Source: Gammaproteobacteria bacterium
GTDB lineage: Bacteria; Pseudomonadota; Gammaproteobacteria; Burkholderiales; Sulfuricellaceae
DNA: 64,000 bases
Assembly (NCBI GenBank): GCA_018824405.1
Contig: JAHJGO010000005.1
Location: 1 to 64,000 of the forward strand
Direction of reading: 5' to 3'
Shown: positions 9,801-18,145 of the stretch, in pieces
Layout of the letters: the number at the start of each line of letters is the position of its first letter
Position numbering within the stretch: the stretch's first letter is position 1
Notes under the pieces: generated by a model
Told to the model about the DNA's origin: nothing
The model's database searches: none
What the model saw: the letters and a program-made list of their open reading frames with translations, nothing else
Made by a program: the position numbers and the translations under genes

Positions 9801-10848
9801 GATTGGCGAATGGGTGCTGCGCACCGCCTGTGCCCAGAACAGGGTGTGGCAGGAAGAAGGCTTTGCGCCGGTCAGCGTTTCCGTCAATCTGTCTGCACGC
9901 CAGTTCTGGCAGCAGGATCTGGTGGAGGTGGTGGCAGCGGCGCTCAGTGAATCCCGGCTCGACCCTGCCTGGCTGGAGCTGGAAATCACCGAAAGCCTGC
10001 TGATGCAGAATGCCGAGGTAGCCAATGCCACCTTGAGGAAGCTCAAGGCGATGGGAATCCGATTGTCAATCGACGATTTTGGAACCGGCTATTCCTCGCT
10101 CAGTTATCTGAAGCGCTTTCCGATCGATACCTTGAAGATCGATCGCTCCTTCGTGCGCGACATTACAACGGATCCAGACGATGCGGCAATAGCCCGGGCG
10201 GTGGTTTCACTGGCCCACGACATGAAGCTGAAAGTGGTCGCGGAAGGGGTGGAAACCATTGAGCAAATGGCATTTCTGCGCTTGCGGCACTGTGACGAAA
10301 TCCAGGGATACTATTTCAGCAAGCCGTTGCCGGTAGCTGCGTTCGCCGCGCTGCTCGGGGAGGGCCGCTGCCTGCAAGTCGAGCCCACAGGCGAAAGGGG
10401 GGAGGAGCGCACCCTGCTCTTGCTCGATGACGAGGCCAATATCCTCTCTGCATTGGCACGCCTGCTGAGACGGGATAATTACACCATTCTCAGGGCGACC
10501 AATGCCGATGAAGCGTTCAACCTGCTGGCCACGCATCGCGTTGGCGTGATCCTGACCGATCAGCGCATGCCGGGAATGAGCGGCACTGAATTCCTGCGGC
10601 GGACAAAGCAGCTTTACCCCGAAACTGTGCGTATGGTCCTGTCCGGTTTTACCGAATTAAAGAGCGTTACCGATGCCATCAATGAGGGATCGGTGTACAA
10701 ATTCCTGACCAAACCCTGGGATGACGATCAGTTGCGCGACAATATCGAGGAAGCTTTCAGATATTATGAATTGACGCGGGAAAACGAGCGCCTTGCCAAT
10801 GAGATCATCAAAGCGAACGAAGCACTGGCAAAACAGCAGCCGGCATGA
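6874..10848 (+). CDS. Membrane PAS-GGDEF-EAL protein with C-terminal receiver domain
   Basis: A 1324-residue c-di-GMP protein. An N-terminal membrane helix (about 17-38), a periplasmic sensor (about 40-308) and a second helix (about 310-333) precede three PAS domains (about 365-735), a GGDEF domain, an EAL domain (about 915-1165) and a receiver domain (about 1180-1300, phospho-acceptor Asp1229 in LTDQRMP). The cyclase signature reads SGDEF at about 817-821, so synthase activity is uncertain. The EAL site looks complete: [31 protein letters not shown] and QGYYFSKP. A receiver placed after EAL is uncommon; it is closely related to the other receivers of this island. ATG 6874 has a purine-rich AGGAAAAA upstream. 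Confidence 0.92.
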   Translation: MATGSPPAKQHTASRIFSWTPLLVFALLAFAIGVTGFFVFSRHQENVKNEAHDMLGAIADLRVSQVVKWREAYKQSAEVMTHDPMLAMEIERWLQHGSPLDQNAQRIVQRLKAVQHAYDFQGVFILDEFGVVQGLPVTPEAKPPTAVGVQMVMEAMRTRKILLTDLHPGAEAPRVRLDLVVPIFADGDVSKQVIAGIYFRIDPQSYLFPLLQSWPTPSPSAEAMLVRHEGNEVVYLNQLRYRDNTALQLRLPVSERELLAAKWARGNEGLKEGLDYRGIQTIAAARKIPDSPWFLIVKMDKEELYAPVRRTAWIVALLTFAFIGGAAAITGLWWRQQRAQFQATQYASELRHHALMQRSERNTSLLLESVAEAIYGVDMEGLITFVNPACLSMLGYDREDELLGQHAHELFHHSHADGSPYPAEKCRAYEAYLSEQGVHVDDEVFWRKDGTAFPVEYRSYPIRHAGQIEGSVITFMDITERKRAEQQLRLSAQVFEDSLEAIFITNARNVIVSVNQAFIDTTGYTPGEALGQSPSMLKSGRHDAEFFRNMMESIHSSGHWQGEIWNKRKNGEIYPAWMAISAIHNDRGEVTHYAAIYSDISELKAVEENLRLWARAMESSVNAIFITDARQEDYPIFYVNPAFERITGFSSAEVVGKSCRMLDNEGLNQPQIEEIYQAIREQRDGSAVLCNYRKDGSLFWVELFFSPVRDGNDKLTHFVGVMNDITERKRYEEQLERHANYDDLTGLPLRNLLQDRLSQSLAYARQREGELAVLYLDLDNFNLVVNSLGHANADQLLKAIAGRLTSCIGEGDSAARWSGDEFVLVLSKLESETDISLRVQKILQVMSEPFVIAGQELYATFSIGIAQYPKDGLNADDLLKNADAAMYRAKDMGRNNFQFYGEEMNLQAMERLMLENGLRHALERDEFEVYYQPRVDLQRGIMVGMEALLRWNHPELGLVSPVSFIPLAEETGLIVPIGEWVLRTACAQNRVWQEEGFAPVSVSVNLSARQFWQQDLVEVVAAALSESRLDPAWLELEITESLLMQNAEVANATLRKLKAMGIRLSIDDFGTGYSSLSYLKRFPIDTLKIDRSFVRDITTDPDDAAIARAVVSLAHDMKLKVVAEGVETIEQMAFLRLRHCDEIQGYYFSKPLPVAAFAALLGEGRCLQVEPTGERGEERTLLLLDDEANILSALARLLRRDNYTILRATNADEAFNLLATHRVGVILTDQRMPGMSGTEFLRRTKQLYPETVRMVLSGFTELKSVTDAINEGSVYKFLTKPWDDDQLRDNIEEAFRYYELTRENERLANEIIKANEALAKQQPA

Positions 10849-11038
10849 AGCGGCGACCTGAGGGAAAATACATCAATCTGCATTGTCACTTGGGCATAAT
10901 CCAGCAGCAAGGGAAGACCAGAAAAGAAGAATGAGGTATTCTTCCTTCATGAAAAATGTCATACGGCGTTTATATTGCTTGTCGTGCTTGTGATATAAAT
11001 CTCCGTTGATTTTTTCGGATTTTGCAACTTTTACTGAT

Positions 11039-12367
11039 ATGAGCATGAGCGAAAGCGAGCCACTGACCTCTGCAGTCAAACCTGCCACCCTGCTGTTCGT
11101 GGATGACGAGCCGAATATTCTGAGCGCGTTGCGGCGGCTGTTTCGCCCCCTCGGCTACAAGATCCATACTGCGGGCGGGGGGGCTGAAGGGCTGACGCTG
11201 CTTGAGCAGGAGCCTGTGGACCTGGTGATTTCGGATATGCGCATGCCCAGCATGGATGGCGCCCAGTTTCTCGAACAGGTACGCCAAAAATGGCCCGATA
11301 CCATGCGTATCCTGCTCACCGGCTATGCCGATGTGAGCTCCACCATTGCCGCCATCAACAAGGGCGAAATTTTCCGCTACGTTGCCAAACCATGGAATGA
11401 CGACGATATCGTTTTGCTGGTGAAGCAGGCGCTGGAGCTGAAAAATCTCGAGCTGGAAAAAAAACGCCTGGAAGAGCTGACGTTGCGTCAGAACGATGAA
11501 CTCAAGGAACTGAATGCCAGTCTGGAAGCCAAGGTGCAGGAACGCACCCAGGAAGTTCGCCAGACCATGGGCTTTCTCGAACTCGCCAACAAGAAGCTGA
11601 AAGACGGCTTCATTACCTCGATCAAGATCTTTTCCAATCTGATCGAACTCAGGGAGCGTTCCCTCGCCGGGCATTCCCGGCGTGTGGCAGATCTGGCGCG
11701 CAATCTTGCCAAGGGCTTGAATCTTTCTGGTAGTGATGTGAATGATATTTTTGTCGCTGCCCTGTTGCATGATATTGGCAAAATCGGTTTGCCAGACAAT
11801 TTGCTGTCCAAACCTTTCGCTACCCTTGTGGGTGAGGATCGCGATCTGGTGCTGCGCCATCCTGCAACTGGCCAGGCCGCGCTCATGGGTCTGGAACAAC
11901 TTCATGGCGCGGCCAGGCTGATTCGCGCTCATCACGAGCGCTGGGATGGCATGGGTTTCCCTGACGGACTGTCCGGCCTGGCGATCCCCATGGGTGCCCG
12001 CATCCTGGCCCTTGCCAATGATTACGATGCTGTCCAGATCGGCACGCTGCTCAGCAAAAGGATGAAACCTGCTGAAGCCGTCACCTTCATTATCGAGGGC
12101 CGTGGCAAACGCTATGATCCCCAGGTGGTCGATGTTTTTGCGCCCATGATGGGCGCTGCGAGCGCAGCCGTTGCCGAAGTGAGCGTCAAGTCCGGGCAGC
12201 TGAAAGTGGGAATGGTGCTGTCGCGGGATCTGATAACACCTGAGGGCATTCTGTTGTTGTCCAAGGATTTTGTGCTGAACGAAGAAATAATTGAACAGGT
12301 ACACAGTTTCGAGAGATCGTCAGGGCGGGTTTTGACTCTCTTTATTCATGCCAAAAAAGGGGAGTAA
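11039..12367 (+). CDS. RpfG-like response regulator: receiver plus HD-GYP domain
   Basis: A 442-residue predicted c-di-GMP phosphodiesterase. The receiver (about 15-130) has VDDEPNIL, Asp66 in ISDMRMP and AKPWND. A coiled coil (about 140-180) leads to an HD-GYP domain (about 185-360) with HDIGKIGLP (His244-Asp245) and HHERWDGMGFPDGL, where the GYP tripeptide is GFP. A further region of about 60 residues ends the protein. A TTG at 11006 opens the frame further upstream, but ATG 11039 gives the normal receiver start; neither has a strong ribosome site. The next regulator starts 2 bases after the stop. Confidence 0.9.
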   Translation: MSMSESEPLTSAVKPATLLFVDDEPNILSALRRLFRPLGYKIHTAGGGAEGLTLLEQEPVDLVISDMRMPSMDGAQFLEQVRQKWPDTMRILLTGYADVSSTIAAINKGEIFRYVAKPWNDDDIVLLVKQALELKNLELEKKRLEELTLRQNDELKELNASLEAKVQERTQEVRQTMGFLELANKKLKDGFITSIKIFSNLIELRERSLAGHSRRVADLARNLAKGLNLSGSDVNDIFVAALLHDIGKIGLPDNLLSKPFATLVGEDRDLVLRHPATGQAALMGLEQLHGAARLIRAHHERWDGMGFPDGLSGLAIPMGARILALANDYDAVQIGTLLSKRMKPAEAVTFIIEGRGKRYDPQVVDVFAPMMGAASAAVAEVSVKSGQLKVGMVLSRDLITPEGILLLSKDFVLNEEIIEQVHSFERSSGRVLTLFIHAKKGE

Positions 12368-12369
12368 TT

Positions 12370-12921
12370 ATGTATCGCATCATGCTGGTGGATGACGAAG
12401 AAAACATTCTCAAGGCCTTGCGCCGGTTGTTGACGATTACTCCTTGTGTATATGATGGAATCGAATACAAGATCAGGGTGGAGAGCTTTTCCAGCGCCGA
12501 TGAAGCCCTTGAGTTTGCGCGCCACAATGCAGTCGATCTGGTTCTGTCCGACTATCGCATGCCGCGCAAGGATGGCGTGGCTTTCCTGAAGGAATTCAAG
12601 GAAATCCAGCCTAACGCGGCGCGTTTGATTTTGTCCGGCTATGCTGACCTGAATGCGCTGATGGGCGCTATCAACGAGGCTCAGATCTACCGTTTTCTCA
12701 ACAAGCCATGGAACGATTACGAGCTGGTATCGAGCATTGCCCAGGCATTGGCCTATCGCAACCTGATGCTGGAAAACCAGCATCTGGCAGACAAGGCGCG
12801 TGTTGATAATGGAGCCATGACGCCACAGGAACTGGAACGTAAACGCCTTGAGGAACTGGAGCCAGGCATTACCACGGTCAACTGGGGACCGGATGGATCA
12901 GTGATTTTCGATGATTTGTAG
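12370..12921 (+). CDS. Stand-alone receiver protein of the RpfG-receiver type
   Basis: A 183-residue response regulator with one receiver domain (about 1-130): VDDEENIL, acceptor Asp in LSDYRMPRKDG, LSGYADL, NKPWNDYEL. A stretch of about 15 residues, TITPCVYDGIEYKIRV, is inserted between the first helix and second strand compared with its neighbours. The C-terminal 50 residues hold a charged helix (PQELERKRLEELEPG) and a short tail, with no known output domain. It follows the HD-GYP gene by 2 bases and precedes the MglA-like GTPase by 30 bases, so it may link kinase input to the GTPase or to the receiver-bearing ATPase. Confidence 0.88.
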   Translation: MYRIMLVDDEENILKALRRLLTITPCVYDGIEYKIRVESFSSADEALEFARHNAVDLVLSDYRMPRKDGVAFLKEFKEIQPNAARLILSGYADLNALMGAINEAQIYRFLNKPWNDYELVSSIAQALAYRNLMLENQHLADKARVDNGAMTPQELERKRLEELEPGITTVNWGPDGSVIFDDL

Positions 12922-12951
12922 ATTCAAAGCGTGAGAGGGTAAGGAGTCGGC

Positions 12952-13596
12952 ATGCCTGAATTCGACCCGCAAACCAGCAAGCTCACCTTCAAGCTGGTCT
13001 ACTATGGCCCCGCTCAAGGTGGCAAGACGACCAATTTGATGAAGCTTCATGATCTGGTCGCCCCGGACATGAAGGGCGAAATCATGACGCTGGAAACGCA
13101 GAATGACCGCACGCTGTTCTTTGACCTGCTCCCACTCGGATTTCGCGCGTCTTCAGGCTTGCTGGTGAAGTTCCGTCTTTTTACCGTGCCAGGACAGGTG
13201 GCCCATGACGGGACGCGCAAGGCGGTGCTGTCGCGCGCCGATGGCGTGGTATTCGTGGCGGATTCGCAGAAAACCCAGAGCATCAATAATGGCGAGTCCT
13301 TCCAGAATCTGGCGGATAACGTCGCGAGAGTCGGGCTCAATTTCGAGAAGCTGCCGCTGGTCGTTCAATTCAACAAGCGTGACCTGCCCGACATCCTGAG
13401 CGAGGATGAAGTCAGGCAACGCTGGTCGTCTGCCCCTTGGCCCCTGCTGTTTGCTTCCGCGCTGGATGGTTCGGGCGTGCGCGAAACGTTTGCTGCCCTG
13501 CTGCGCCAGGTGTATCAGGTATCTGATGCGGAATTCGATTTCCAGAATCAGCACGGCCTGGATGAGGAAGCTTTCGTCAAGGGCGCCATGGGATGA
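12952..13596 (+). CDS. MglA-like small Ras-family GTPase
   Basis: A 214-residue GTPase matching the MglA family of polarity GTPases. It has the P-loop in YYGPAQGGKTTNL, the family's TVPGQV in place of DxxGQ at the G3 site, VVFVADSQ, and the G4 box FNKRDLP. MglA of Myxococcus sets the leading pole and directs type IV pili and gliding machinery; its GAP is the Roadblock protein MglB. No Roadblock gene is visible in this window. AAGGAG precedes ATG 12952. The stop overlaps the start of the following histidine kinase (ATGA, 13593-13596), and a PilB-like ATPase lies after that, which supports a role in pilus or motility control. Confidence 0.93.
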   Translation: MPEFDPQTSKLTFKLVYYGPAQGGKTTNLMKLHDLVAPDMKGEIMTLETQNDRTLFFDLLPLGFRASSGLLVKFRLFTVPGQVAHDGTRKAVLSRADGVVFVADSQKTQSINNGESFQNLADNVARVGLNFEKLPLVVQFNKRDLPDILSEDEVRQRWSSAPWPLLFASALDGSGVRETFAALLRQVYQVSDAEFDFQNQHGLDEEAFVKGAMG

Positions 13597-14810
13597 GCGA
13601 TCATCTGCCAGTTCCATCTTTTGACCGTGAAATGGGCTTCGCGGAATTGCTCGCAGATATTCCGCGCGAACGCCTGCAAAAGGCGCTGGTGCTTCTACTT
13701 GGCGGCGCATTTCGGCTCGTGGACGCCACCGGAAACGTGCTGATTGGCGCATCCATTGCTTCGGAACAAGCTCGGCGAATGCCGGTGGTGCTCGAACTCG
13801 AACCGGTGGGTTACCTGGAATGCGTCAATGCGGATGAGTCGAGAATGCAAAGTGCAGTGGCGCTGCTGGAATTGCTGCTGCGTGGTGCCGCGCGTTACAA
13901 GATGGCTTCCGGCTTGCATATCGAGTCAGTTCAGGCCGACTATGAAACCCTGAAACGCAAGCATGCCGCGCTGGAGGAATCCGAAGCGCGCTTCAAAACG
14001 CTTTCGGAACAACTGGAAGTGCGGGTGCAGGAGCAGGTCAGGGCGCTGGAAGAATCAAGCCGCCAGCTCTATCAGGCAGAAAAAATGGCCTCGGTTGGGC
14101 GCCTCGCTGCGGGCGTGGCGCATGAGATCAATAACCCCATCGGCTTTGTACGCAGCAATTTGTCCACAGCCCAGGCATACCTGGAAAAATTCGCGTCCCT
14201 TGATGAGGCCATCAGTTCAGGACAACCGCTGGCTCAGCGCTGGAAAGAGCTGAATATGGGGTTTGTGCTTGAAGATTTCGACGATTTGCTCAAGGAAAGC
14301 ATCAGCGGGATTGACCGTGTCGCGCGTATCGTTGCCGACCTCAAGGGATTTTCCAACGTCGATCGCGGCGAAGAGGAGATGGCTGATCTCAACGAAAGCC
14401 TGCGCCAGGCCTGCCAGGCGATTGCCGGACATTTGCCGCAGGGTGTCGAAGTGGTTCAGGAACTGGGAGACATCCCGCGTGTTCTGTGCCTGCCCGGCTA
14501 CCTCAATCAGGCTTTTCTTAATCTATTGGAGAATGCCCTGCAGGCTGTATCCGCTGGTGGAGAAATCAAGGTTAAAACAGTCCGTGAAGGCGACGAGATT
14601 GTGATTGCGATCAGCGATAACGGTTGCGGCATACCGGAAGATGTATTGCAACAGGTTTTCGAACCCTTTTTTACAACCAAGGACGTGGGACTCGGGACCG
14701 GTTTGGGGCTCACCGTGGTCCGTGATATTGTGAGAGTTCATGGCGGCAAGGTGTCCATCGAAAGCCTGCCCGATGCCGGCACCACAGTCACGATTCGATT
14801 ACCCGTGTAA
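13593..14810 (+). CDS. Soluble histidine kinase coupled to the MglA-like gene
   Basis: A 405-residue cytoplasmic kinase. The N-terminal 110 residues (GGAFRLVDATGNVLIGAS...) form a small sensor-like domain that I do not recognise. A long coiled coil (about 115-165) leads to a DHp helix with His177 in VAHEINNP and an HATPase domain (about 280-402) with NQAFLNLLENALQA, DNGCGIPEDV and GTGLGLTVV. The catalytic part resembles the kinases at 1851 and 3252 but is more diverged. ATGA overlap with the GTPase gene implies coupled translation. The receiver-bearing ATPase starts 11 bases downstream and is its most obvious phosphotransfer partner. Confidence 0.9.
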   Translation: MSDHLPVPSFDREMGFAELLADIPRERLQKALVLLLGGAFRLVDATGNVLIGASIASEQARRMPVVLELEPVGYLECVNADESRMQSAVALLELLLRGAARYKMASGLHIESVQADYETLKRKHAALEESEARFKTLSEQLEVRVQEQVRALEESSRQLYQAEKMASVGRLAAGVAHEINNPIGFVRSNLSTAQAYLEKFASLDEAISSGQPLAQRWKELNMGFVLEDFDDLLKESISGIDRVARIVADLKGFSNVDRGEEEMADLNESLRQACQAIAGHLPQGVEVVQELGDIPRVLCLPGYLNQAFLNLLENALQAVSAGGEIKVKTVREGDEIVIAISDNGCGIPEDVLQQVFEPFFTTKDVGLGTGLGLTVVRDIVRVHGGKVSIESLPDAGTTVTIRLPV

Positions 14811-14821
14811 GCACGACCAAA

Positions 14822-17059
14822 ATGGCCAGTTACGCTTCTTTATTTACCGGCACTTCAGCCGAGGAAACCAGCCAGCCGCAGGAACCGGCAGAACAATACC
14901 GCCTGCTCCTGGTGGATGATGAGCCTAATGTGCTCAAGGCATTGCAGCGCGTATTCCGTCAGGAAAACTATCTCGTTGCCACTGTGCCCAATGCAGGCGA
15001 AGCTCTGCGTCTGATGGGCCAGGGCGCCTTTCATCTGGTGATCAGCGACTACATGATGCCGAACATGAATGGCGCTGAATTTCTCAAGCAGGTCAAATCG
15101 CTTTACCCCGAAACTATCCGCATCATGCTCACGGGACACGCCGACACCGGCGCGGTCATGGGGGCCGTCAACGAAGGGGCTGTCTACAAGTTCATTCTCA
15201 AGCCCTGGAACGATGATGATTTGCGCATTACCGTAGCGCTGGCGCTGGAGCAGTTTGACCTGATCCGCAAGAACCGCGTCCTGCAACAGGACAACAGCAA
15301 AAAAACAAAAGAGATCAGCGCGCTCTCCAAGCTTTCAGTGTCCAACCGCAGCCAGCTGGCGATCATGCTGAACAAGCATGGCTTGCTGAATTCCAATCAG
15401 GTCCAGGAACTGCACCGCCTGCAGCAGAAAAACAAGGAGCCGGTAATCAAGCTGCTGCTCGACAAGGGCTGGGTTCAGGAAAAAGAAGTGCATCGTCTGC
15501 TGCGCAAGGAATTGCTGTTCGATGAGGTGTCGCTGGCTGAGTTTCAGGTCGACACGGCGCTGGCGGATCTGATTCCGCGCAGCTTTTGCGAGCGCCAACT
15601 GGTCGTGCCGCTGAAGCTTGAGGGGCGGCGCATGATGCTGGCGGTCGCGGATCCGCTTGATTCCGGCCTGATGGATGACTTGCGCTTCACCTCCGGCCTG
15701 GATGTGGATGCAGTGCTGGCCAGCGTGGTGTCGATCAAGGCCAAGATCGCTGAGGTGTACGGCAGCGAAGAGGAAATCGTCAATTTCGATGAACTGGAGA
15801 CCCTGGTGTCCAGTGCCGATCCCTACGAAGGCATCGAGGTGGTCATCGAGGATGACGAAGAAAATATTTCCCTGGAAGAGCTTTTGCACGGCACTGAAGA
15901 GCCGCCCGCAATTCGCCTGGTGAATGCCGTACTTCTTGAGGCAATCCGCCTCGGTGCCTCGGATATCCACATCCAGCCGCGCACCAAAAGCGTGGTGGTG
16001 CGCCTCAGGATCGATGGGGTGCTGGTGGACAAGATCCAGATCCCGCACCAGCTGCACCAGTCGATGGTGTCGCGTCTCAAGATCATGTCCGAGCTGGATA
16101 TCTCGGAACGTCGCCGCCCTCAGGACGGGCGTCTGATGGTGAAGACGCCGATGCGCGTGGTGGATCTGCGGATTTCAACCTTGCCCACCATCAATGGTGA
16201 AAAGGTGGTGATGCGCATCCTTGATCGCAACTCTGCCGTGCACAGTCTGGCCGGCCTGGGCTTTGGGCCGCAGGCGCTGCGGCAGATCCTCAACATGGTA
16301 GACAAGCCGCAGGGCATTATCCTCGCCACCGGGCCGACCGGATCTGGCAAGACGACCACCCTGTATTCGCTGCTGCAGCACAACGCCACGCCGACCAAGA
16401 ACTACGTCACCATCGAAGACCCTGTGGAGTATTACCTCGACATGGCCGGCCAGGTGCTGATCAAGGAAAAAATCGGCCTGACCTTTCCCGTGATCTTGCG
16501 CTCCATTCTGCGCCAGGACCCGGACGTGATCCTGCTGGGCGAGATCCGCGATTTCGAAACTGCCGAAGTGGCGTTCCATGCGGCACTGACCGGTCACCAG
16601 GTGTTTTCCACCCTGCATACCAATTCTGCCATCGCGACCATTTCCCGCCTGCTGGATCTGGGGCTCAAGCCTTATGTCATTGCCACCGCGCTTCAAGGCA
16701 TTATCGCCCAGCGGCTGGTGCGGAAGATTTGTGAGCACTGCCGCGAGCCCGCCATACCGGATGCGCAACTTTTGTCCCGTCTGGGCGAAGTATTTCAGCA
16801 GGAGGGCTTGCAGGTATTCCGGGGCAAGGGCTGCCCTGAATGTCATGGCAGCGGCTACAAGGGCCGGCTGGGTTTATATGAAGTGCTGACGCTGGACGAT
16901 CAGCTGAGGCATCTGGTAGGCACAGGTGCGAGCCTGCTGGACATTGCCCAGACAGCGAGGAAAAGCGGTCTTATTCCTCTGACTGACGATGCGCGCGACA
17001 AGGTTCACCAAGGTTTGACGACGCCGGAAGAAATATTGCGCGTGCTGGGGCCGCAGTAG
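14822..17059 (+). CDS. PilB/GspE-type ATPase with N-terminal receiver domain
   Basis: A 745-residue fusion. Residues 27-145 are a receiver (VDDEPNVL, Asp76 in ISDYMMP, KPWNDDD) of the same kind as elsewhere in the island. An MshEN-like N1 domain (about 170-315) follows, then a secretion/pilus assembly ATPase (about 350-720) with Walker A GPTGSGKTT (about 504-512), the Asp box IEDPVEYYL, Walker B ILLGEIRD, the His box TGHQVFSTLHTN, and a tetracysteine zinc site (CEHC near 638, CPEC near 671). It is longer than ordinary PilB (about 570) by the receiver. No other pilus structural genes are adjacent. The arrangement suggests an extension ATPase gated by phosphorylation, which is an inference. Confidence 0.93.
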   Translation: MASYASLFTGTSAEETSQPQEPAEQYRLLLVDDEPNVLKALQRVFRQENYLVATVPNAGEALRLMGQGAFHLVISDYMMPNMNGAEFLKQVKSLYPETIRIMLTGHADTGAVMGAVNEGAVYKFILKPWNDDDLRITVALALEQFDLIRKNRVLQQDNSKKTKEISALSKLSVSNRSQLAIMLNKHGLLNSNQVQELHRLQQKNKEPVIKLLLDKGWVQEKEVHRLLRKELLFDEVSLAEFQVDTALADLIPRSFCERQLVVPLKLEGRRMMLAVADPLDSGLMDDLRFTSGLDVDAVLASVVSIKAKIAEVYGSEEEIVNFDELETLVSSADPYEGIEVVIEDDEENISLEELLHGTEEPPAIRLVNAVLLEAIRLGASDIHIQPRTKSVVVRLRIDGVLVDKIQIPHQLHQSMVSRLKIMSELDISERRRPQDGRLMVKTPMRVVDLRISTLPTINGEKVVMRILDRNSAVHSLAGLGFGPQALRQILNMVDKPQGIILATGPTGSGKTTTLYSLLQHNATPTKNYVTIEDPVEYYLDMAGQVLIKEKIGLTFPVILRSILRQDPDVILLGEIRDFETAEVAFHAALTGHQVFSTLHTNSAIATISRLLDLGLKPYVIATALQGIIAQRLVRKICEHCREPAIPDAQLLSRLGEVFQQEGLQVFRGKGCPECHGSGYKGRLGLYEVLTLDDQLRHLVGTGASLLDIAQTARKSGLIPLTDDARDKVHQGLTTPEEILRVLGPQ

Positions 17060-17064
17060 CCCTG

Positions 17065-17195
17065 GGGAAGCGCTGATTTATTCCGTAATCCTGTCATTGC
17101 GAGTGTGGCGAAGCAATCTCGTTTTATAAAATCAACCAGTTACAGATTGCTTCGTCGCTTTGCTCCTCGCAATGACGGATAAATCAGCATTTCCC
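17065..17195. repeat. Large palindromic repeat between convergent genes
   Basis: An imperfect inverted repeat fills the gap between two convergent genes. Outer arms GGGAAGCGCTGATTTATTCC (17065-17084) and CGGATAAATCAGCATTTCCC (17176-17195) pair, as do inner arms GTCATTGCGAG...AAGCAATCT and AGATTGCTTCG...CTCGCAATGAC, leaving a loop of about 20 bases. The GTCATTGCGAG/AAGCAATC pattern is a widely dispersed intergenic repeat type in bacteria. Its last base is the first base of the minus-strand stop codon. It may serve as a bidirectional terminator. Confidence 0.8.
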
Positions 17196-18049
17196 TAGTT
17201 CAGGGCACTTGCCAGCAGGCGGCGGTAGGTGCCAACCAGCGGGTTATCTCCACCCAGCAGCCCGAAGACCGACAGCATGGTTTTGCGGCCGATATCGTCG
17301 CCAAACTGGCGGTCGCGGCGCACGATCTCGATCAGTTGCTGCAGCGCGGGTTCGTAATCCTGTTGAGCCAGCAACAGGTTGGCGAGTTCGAGTCGTGCAT
17401 CCAGGTCATTTTCATTTTCTGCGATTTTCTGCAGCAGCAGCGTGGCGTCACCGCCGCTGCCTTTTTCCGCAAAATCGAGCCGGGTGAAAAGTGCTAGTAC
17501 GCGCTCTTCCAGCTTGGTGACGGGCGACAGACTGTCCAGCAGGCGCCGCGCTTCTGCATTTTCTCCCTGATCTACCATGATGGCAGCGGCACTGATGCGG
17601 ATTTTTTCATTCTTGGGATCAAGTGCAGAAGCTTCAGCCAGGCACTGCAGCGCGCCGGCAACATCGTCCTGCTGATAGCGGGTTTCTGCGTCCAGACGCA
17701 GGGCTTCAGCAGGGGAGGGAATGACGCGTTCGAGGAAAGCACGGATTTCGCCCTCGGGCAGGGCGCCGGTGAACTCGTCCACGATTTCGCCGTTGACGAA
17801 GGCCTTGACTGCAGGAACGCCGCGGATGCCGTAATTCGTTGCCTGCTGCTGGTTGGCGTCGGTTTCAACCAGAGCGAGAAAAAACTTGCCCTGGTATTCA
17901 TCAGCCAGTTTCTCGAGCATGGGCTTCAGGACTTTGCACGGGCCGCACCAGGTGGCCCAGAAATCGACCAGAACCGGGGCCTGAAAAGAACGCTCGATAA
18001 CAGCCTGCTGAAAATCGGCATCGGTGACATCTGCGGCAAAGACGGACAT
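17195..18049 (-). CDS. Thioredoxin-domain protein with TPR-like C-terminus (CnoX/YbbN family)
   Basis: A 284-residue protein: a thioredoxin fold (about 1-110) with an intact WCGPCK site (Cys35, Cys38), then TPR-like helices (about 115-284) with two PxNEK-type repeats and a C-terminal region typical of YbbN/CnoX. E. coli CnoX is a chaperedoxin that holds unfolded proteins under oxidative stress and lacks the first active-site cysteine; here both are present, so disulfide reductase activity is plausible. It is monocistronic and convergent with the signalling island. The start is ATG 18049 with AAGGAAAAA upstream. Confidence 0.9.
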   Translation of the reverse strand: MSVFAADVTDADFQQAVIERSFQAPVLVDFWATWCGPCKVLKPMLEKLADEYQGKFFLALVETDANQQQATNYGIRGVPAVKAFVNGEIVDEFTGALPEGEIRAFLERVIPSPAEALRLDAETRYQQDDVAGALQCLAEASALDPKNEKIRISAAAIMVDQGENAEARRLLDSLSPVTKLEERVLALFTRLDFAEKGSGGDATLLLQKIAENENDLDARLELANLLLAQQDYEPALQQLIEIVRRDRQFGDDIGRKTMLSVFGLLGGDNPLVGTYRRLLASALN

Positions 18050-18145
18050 GGCGTTTTTCCTTAATTAAAATCAATGTTGCTGCATATAGTAGCGGGTATT
18101 CCCCGTTTCAAGCATGGCGAGGCGTTTCTGATACAATTCCGGGCT

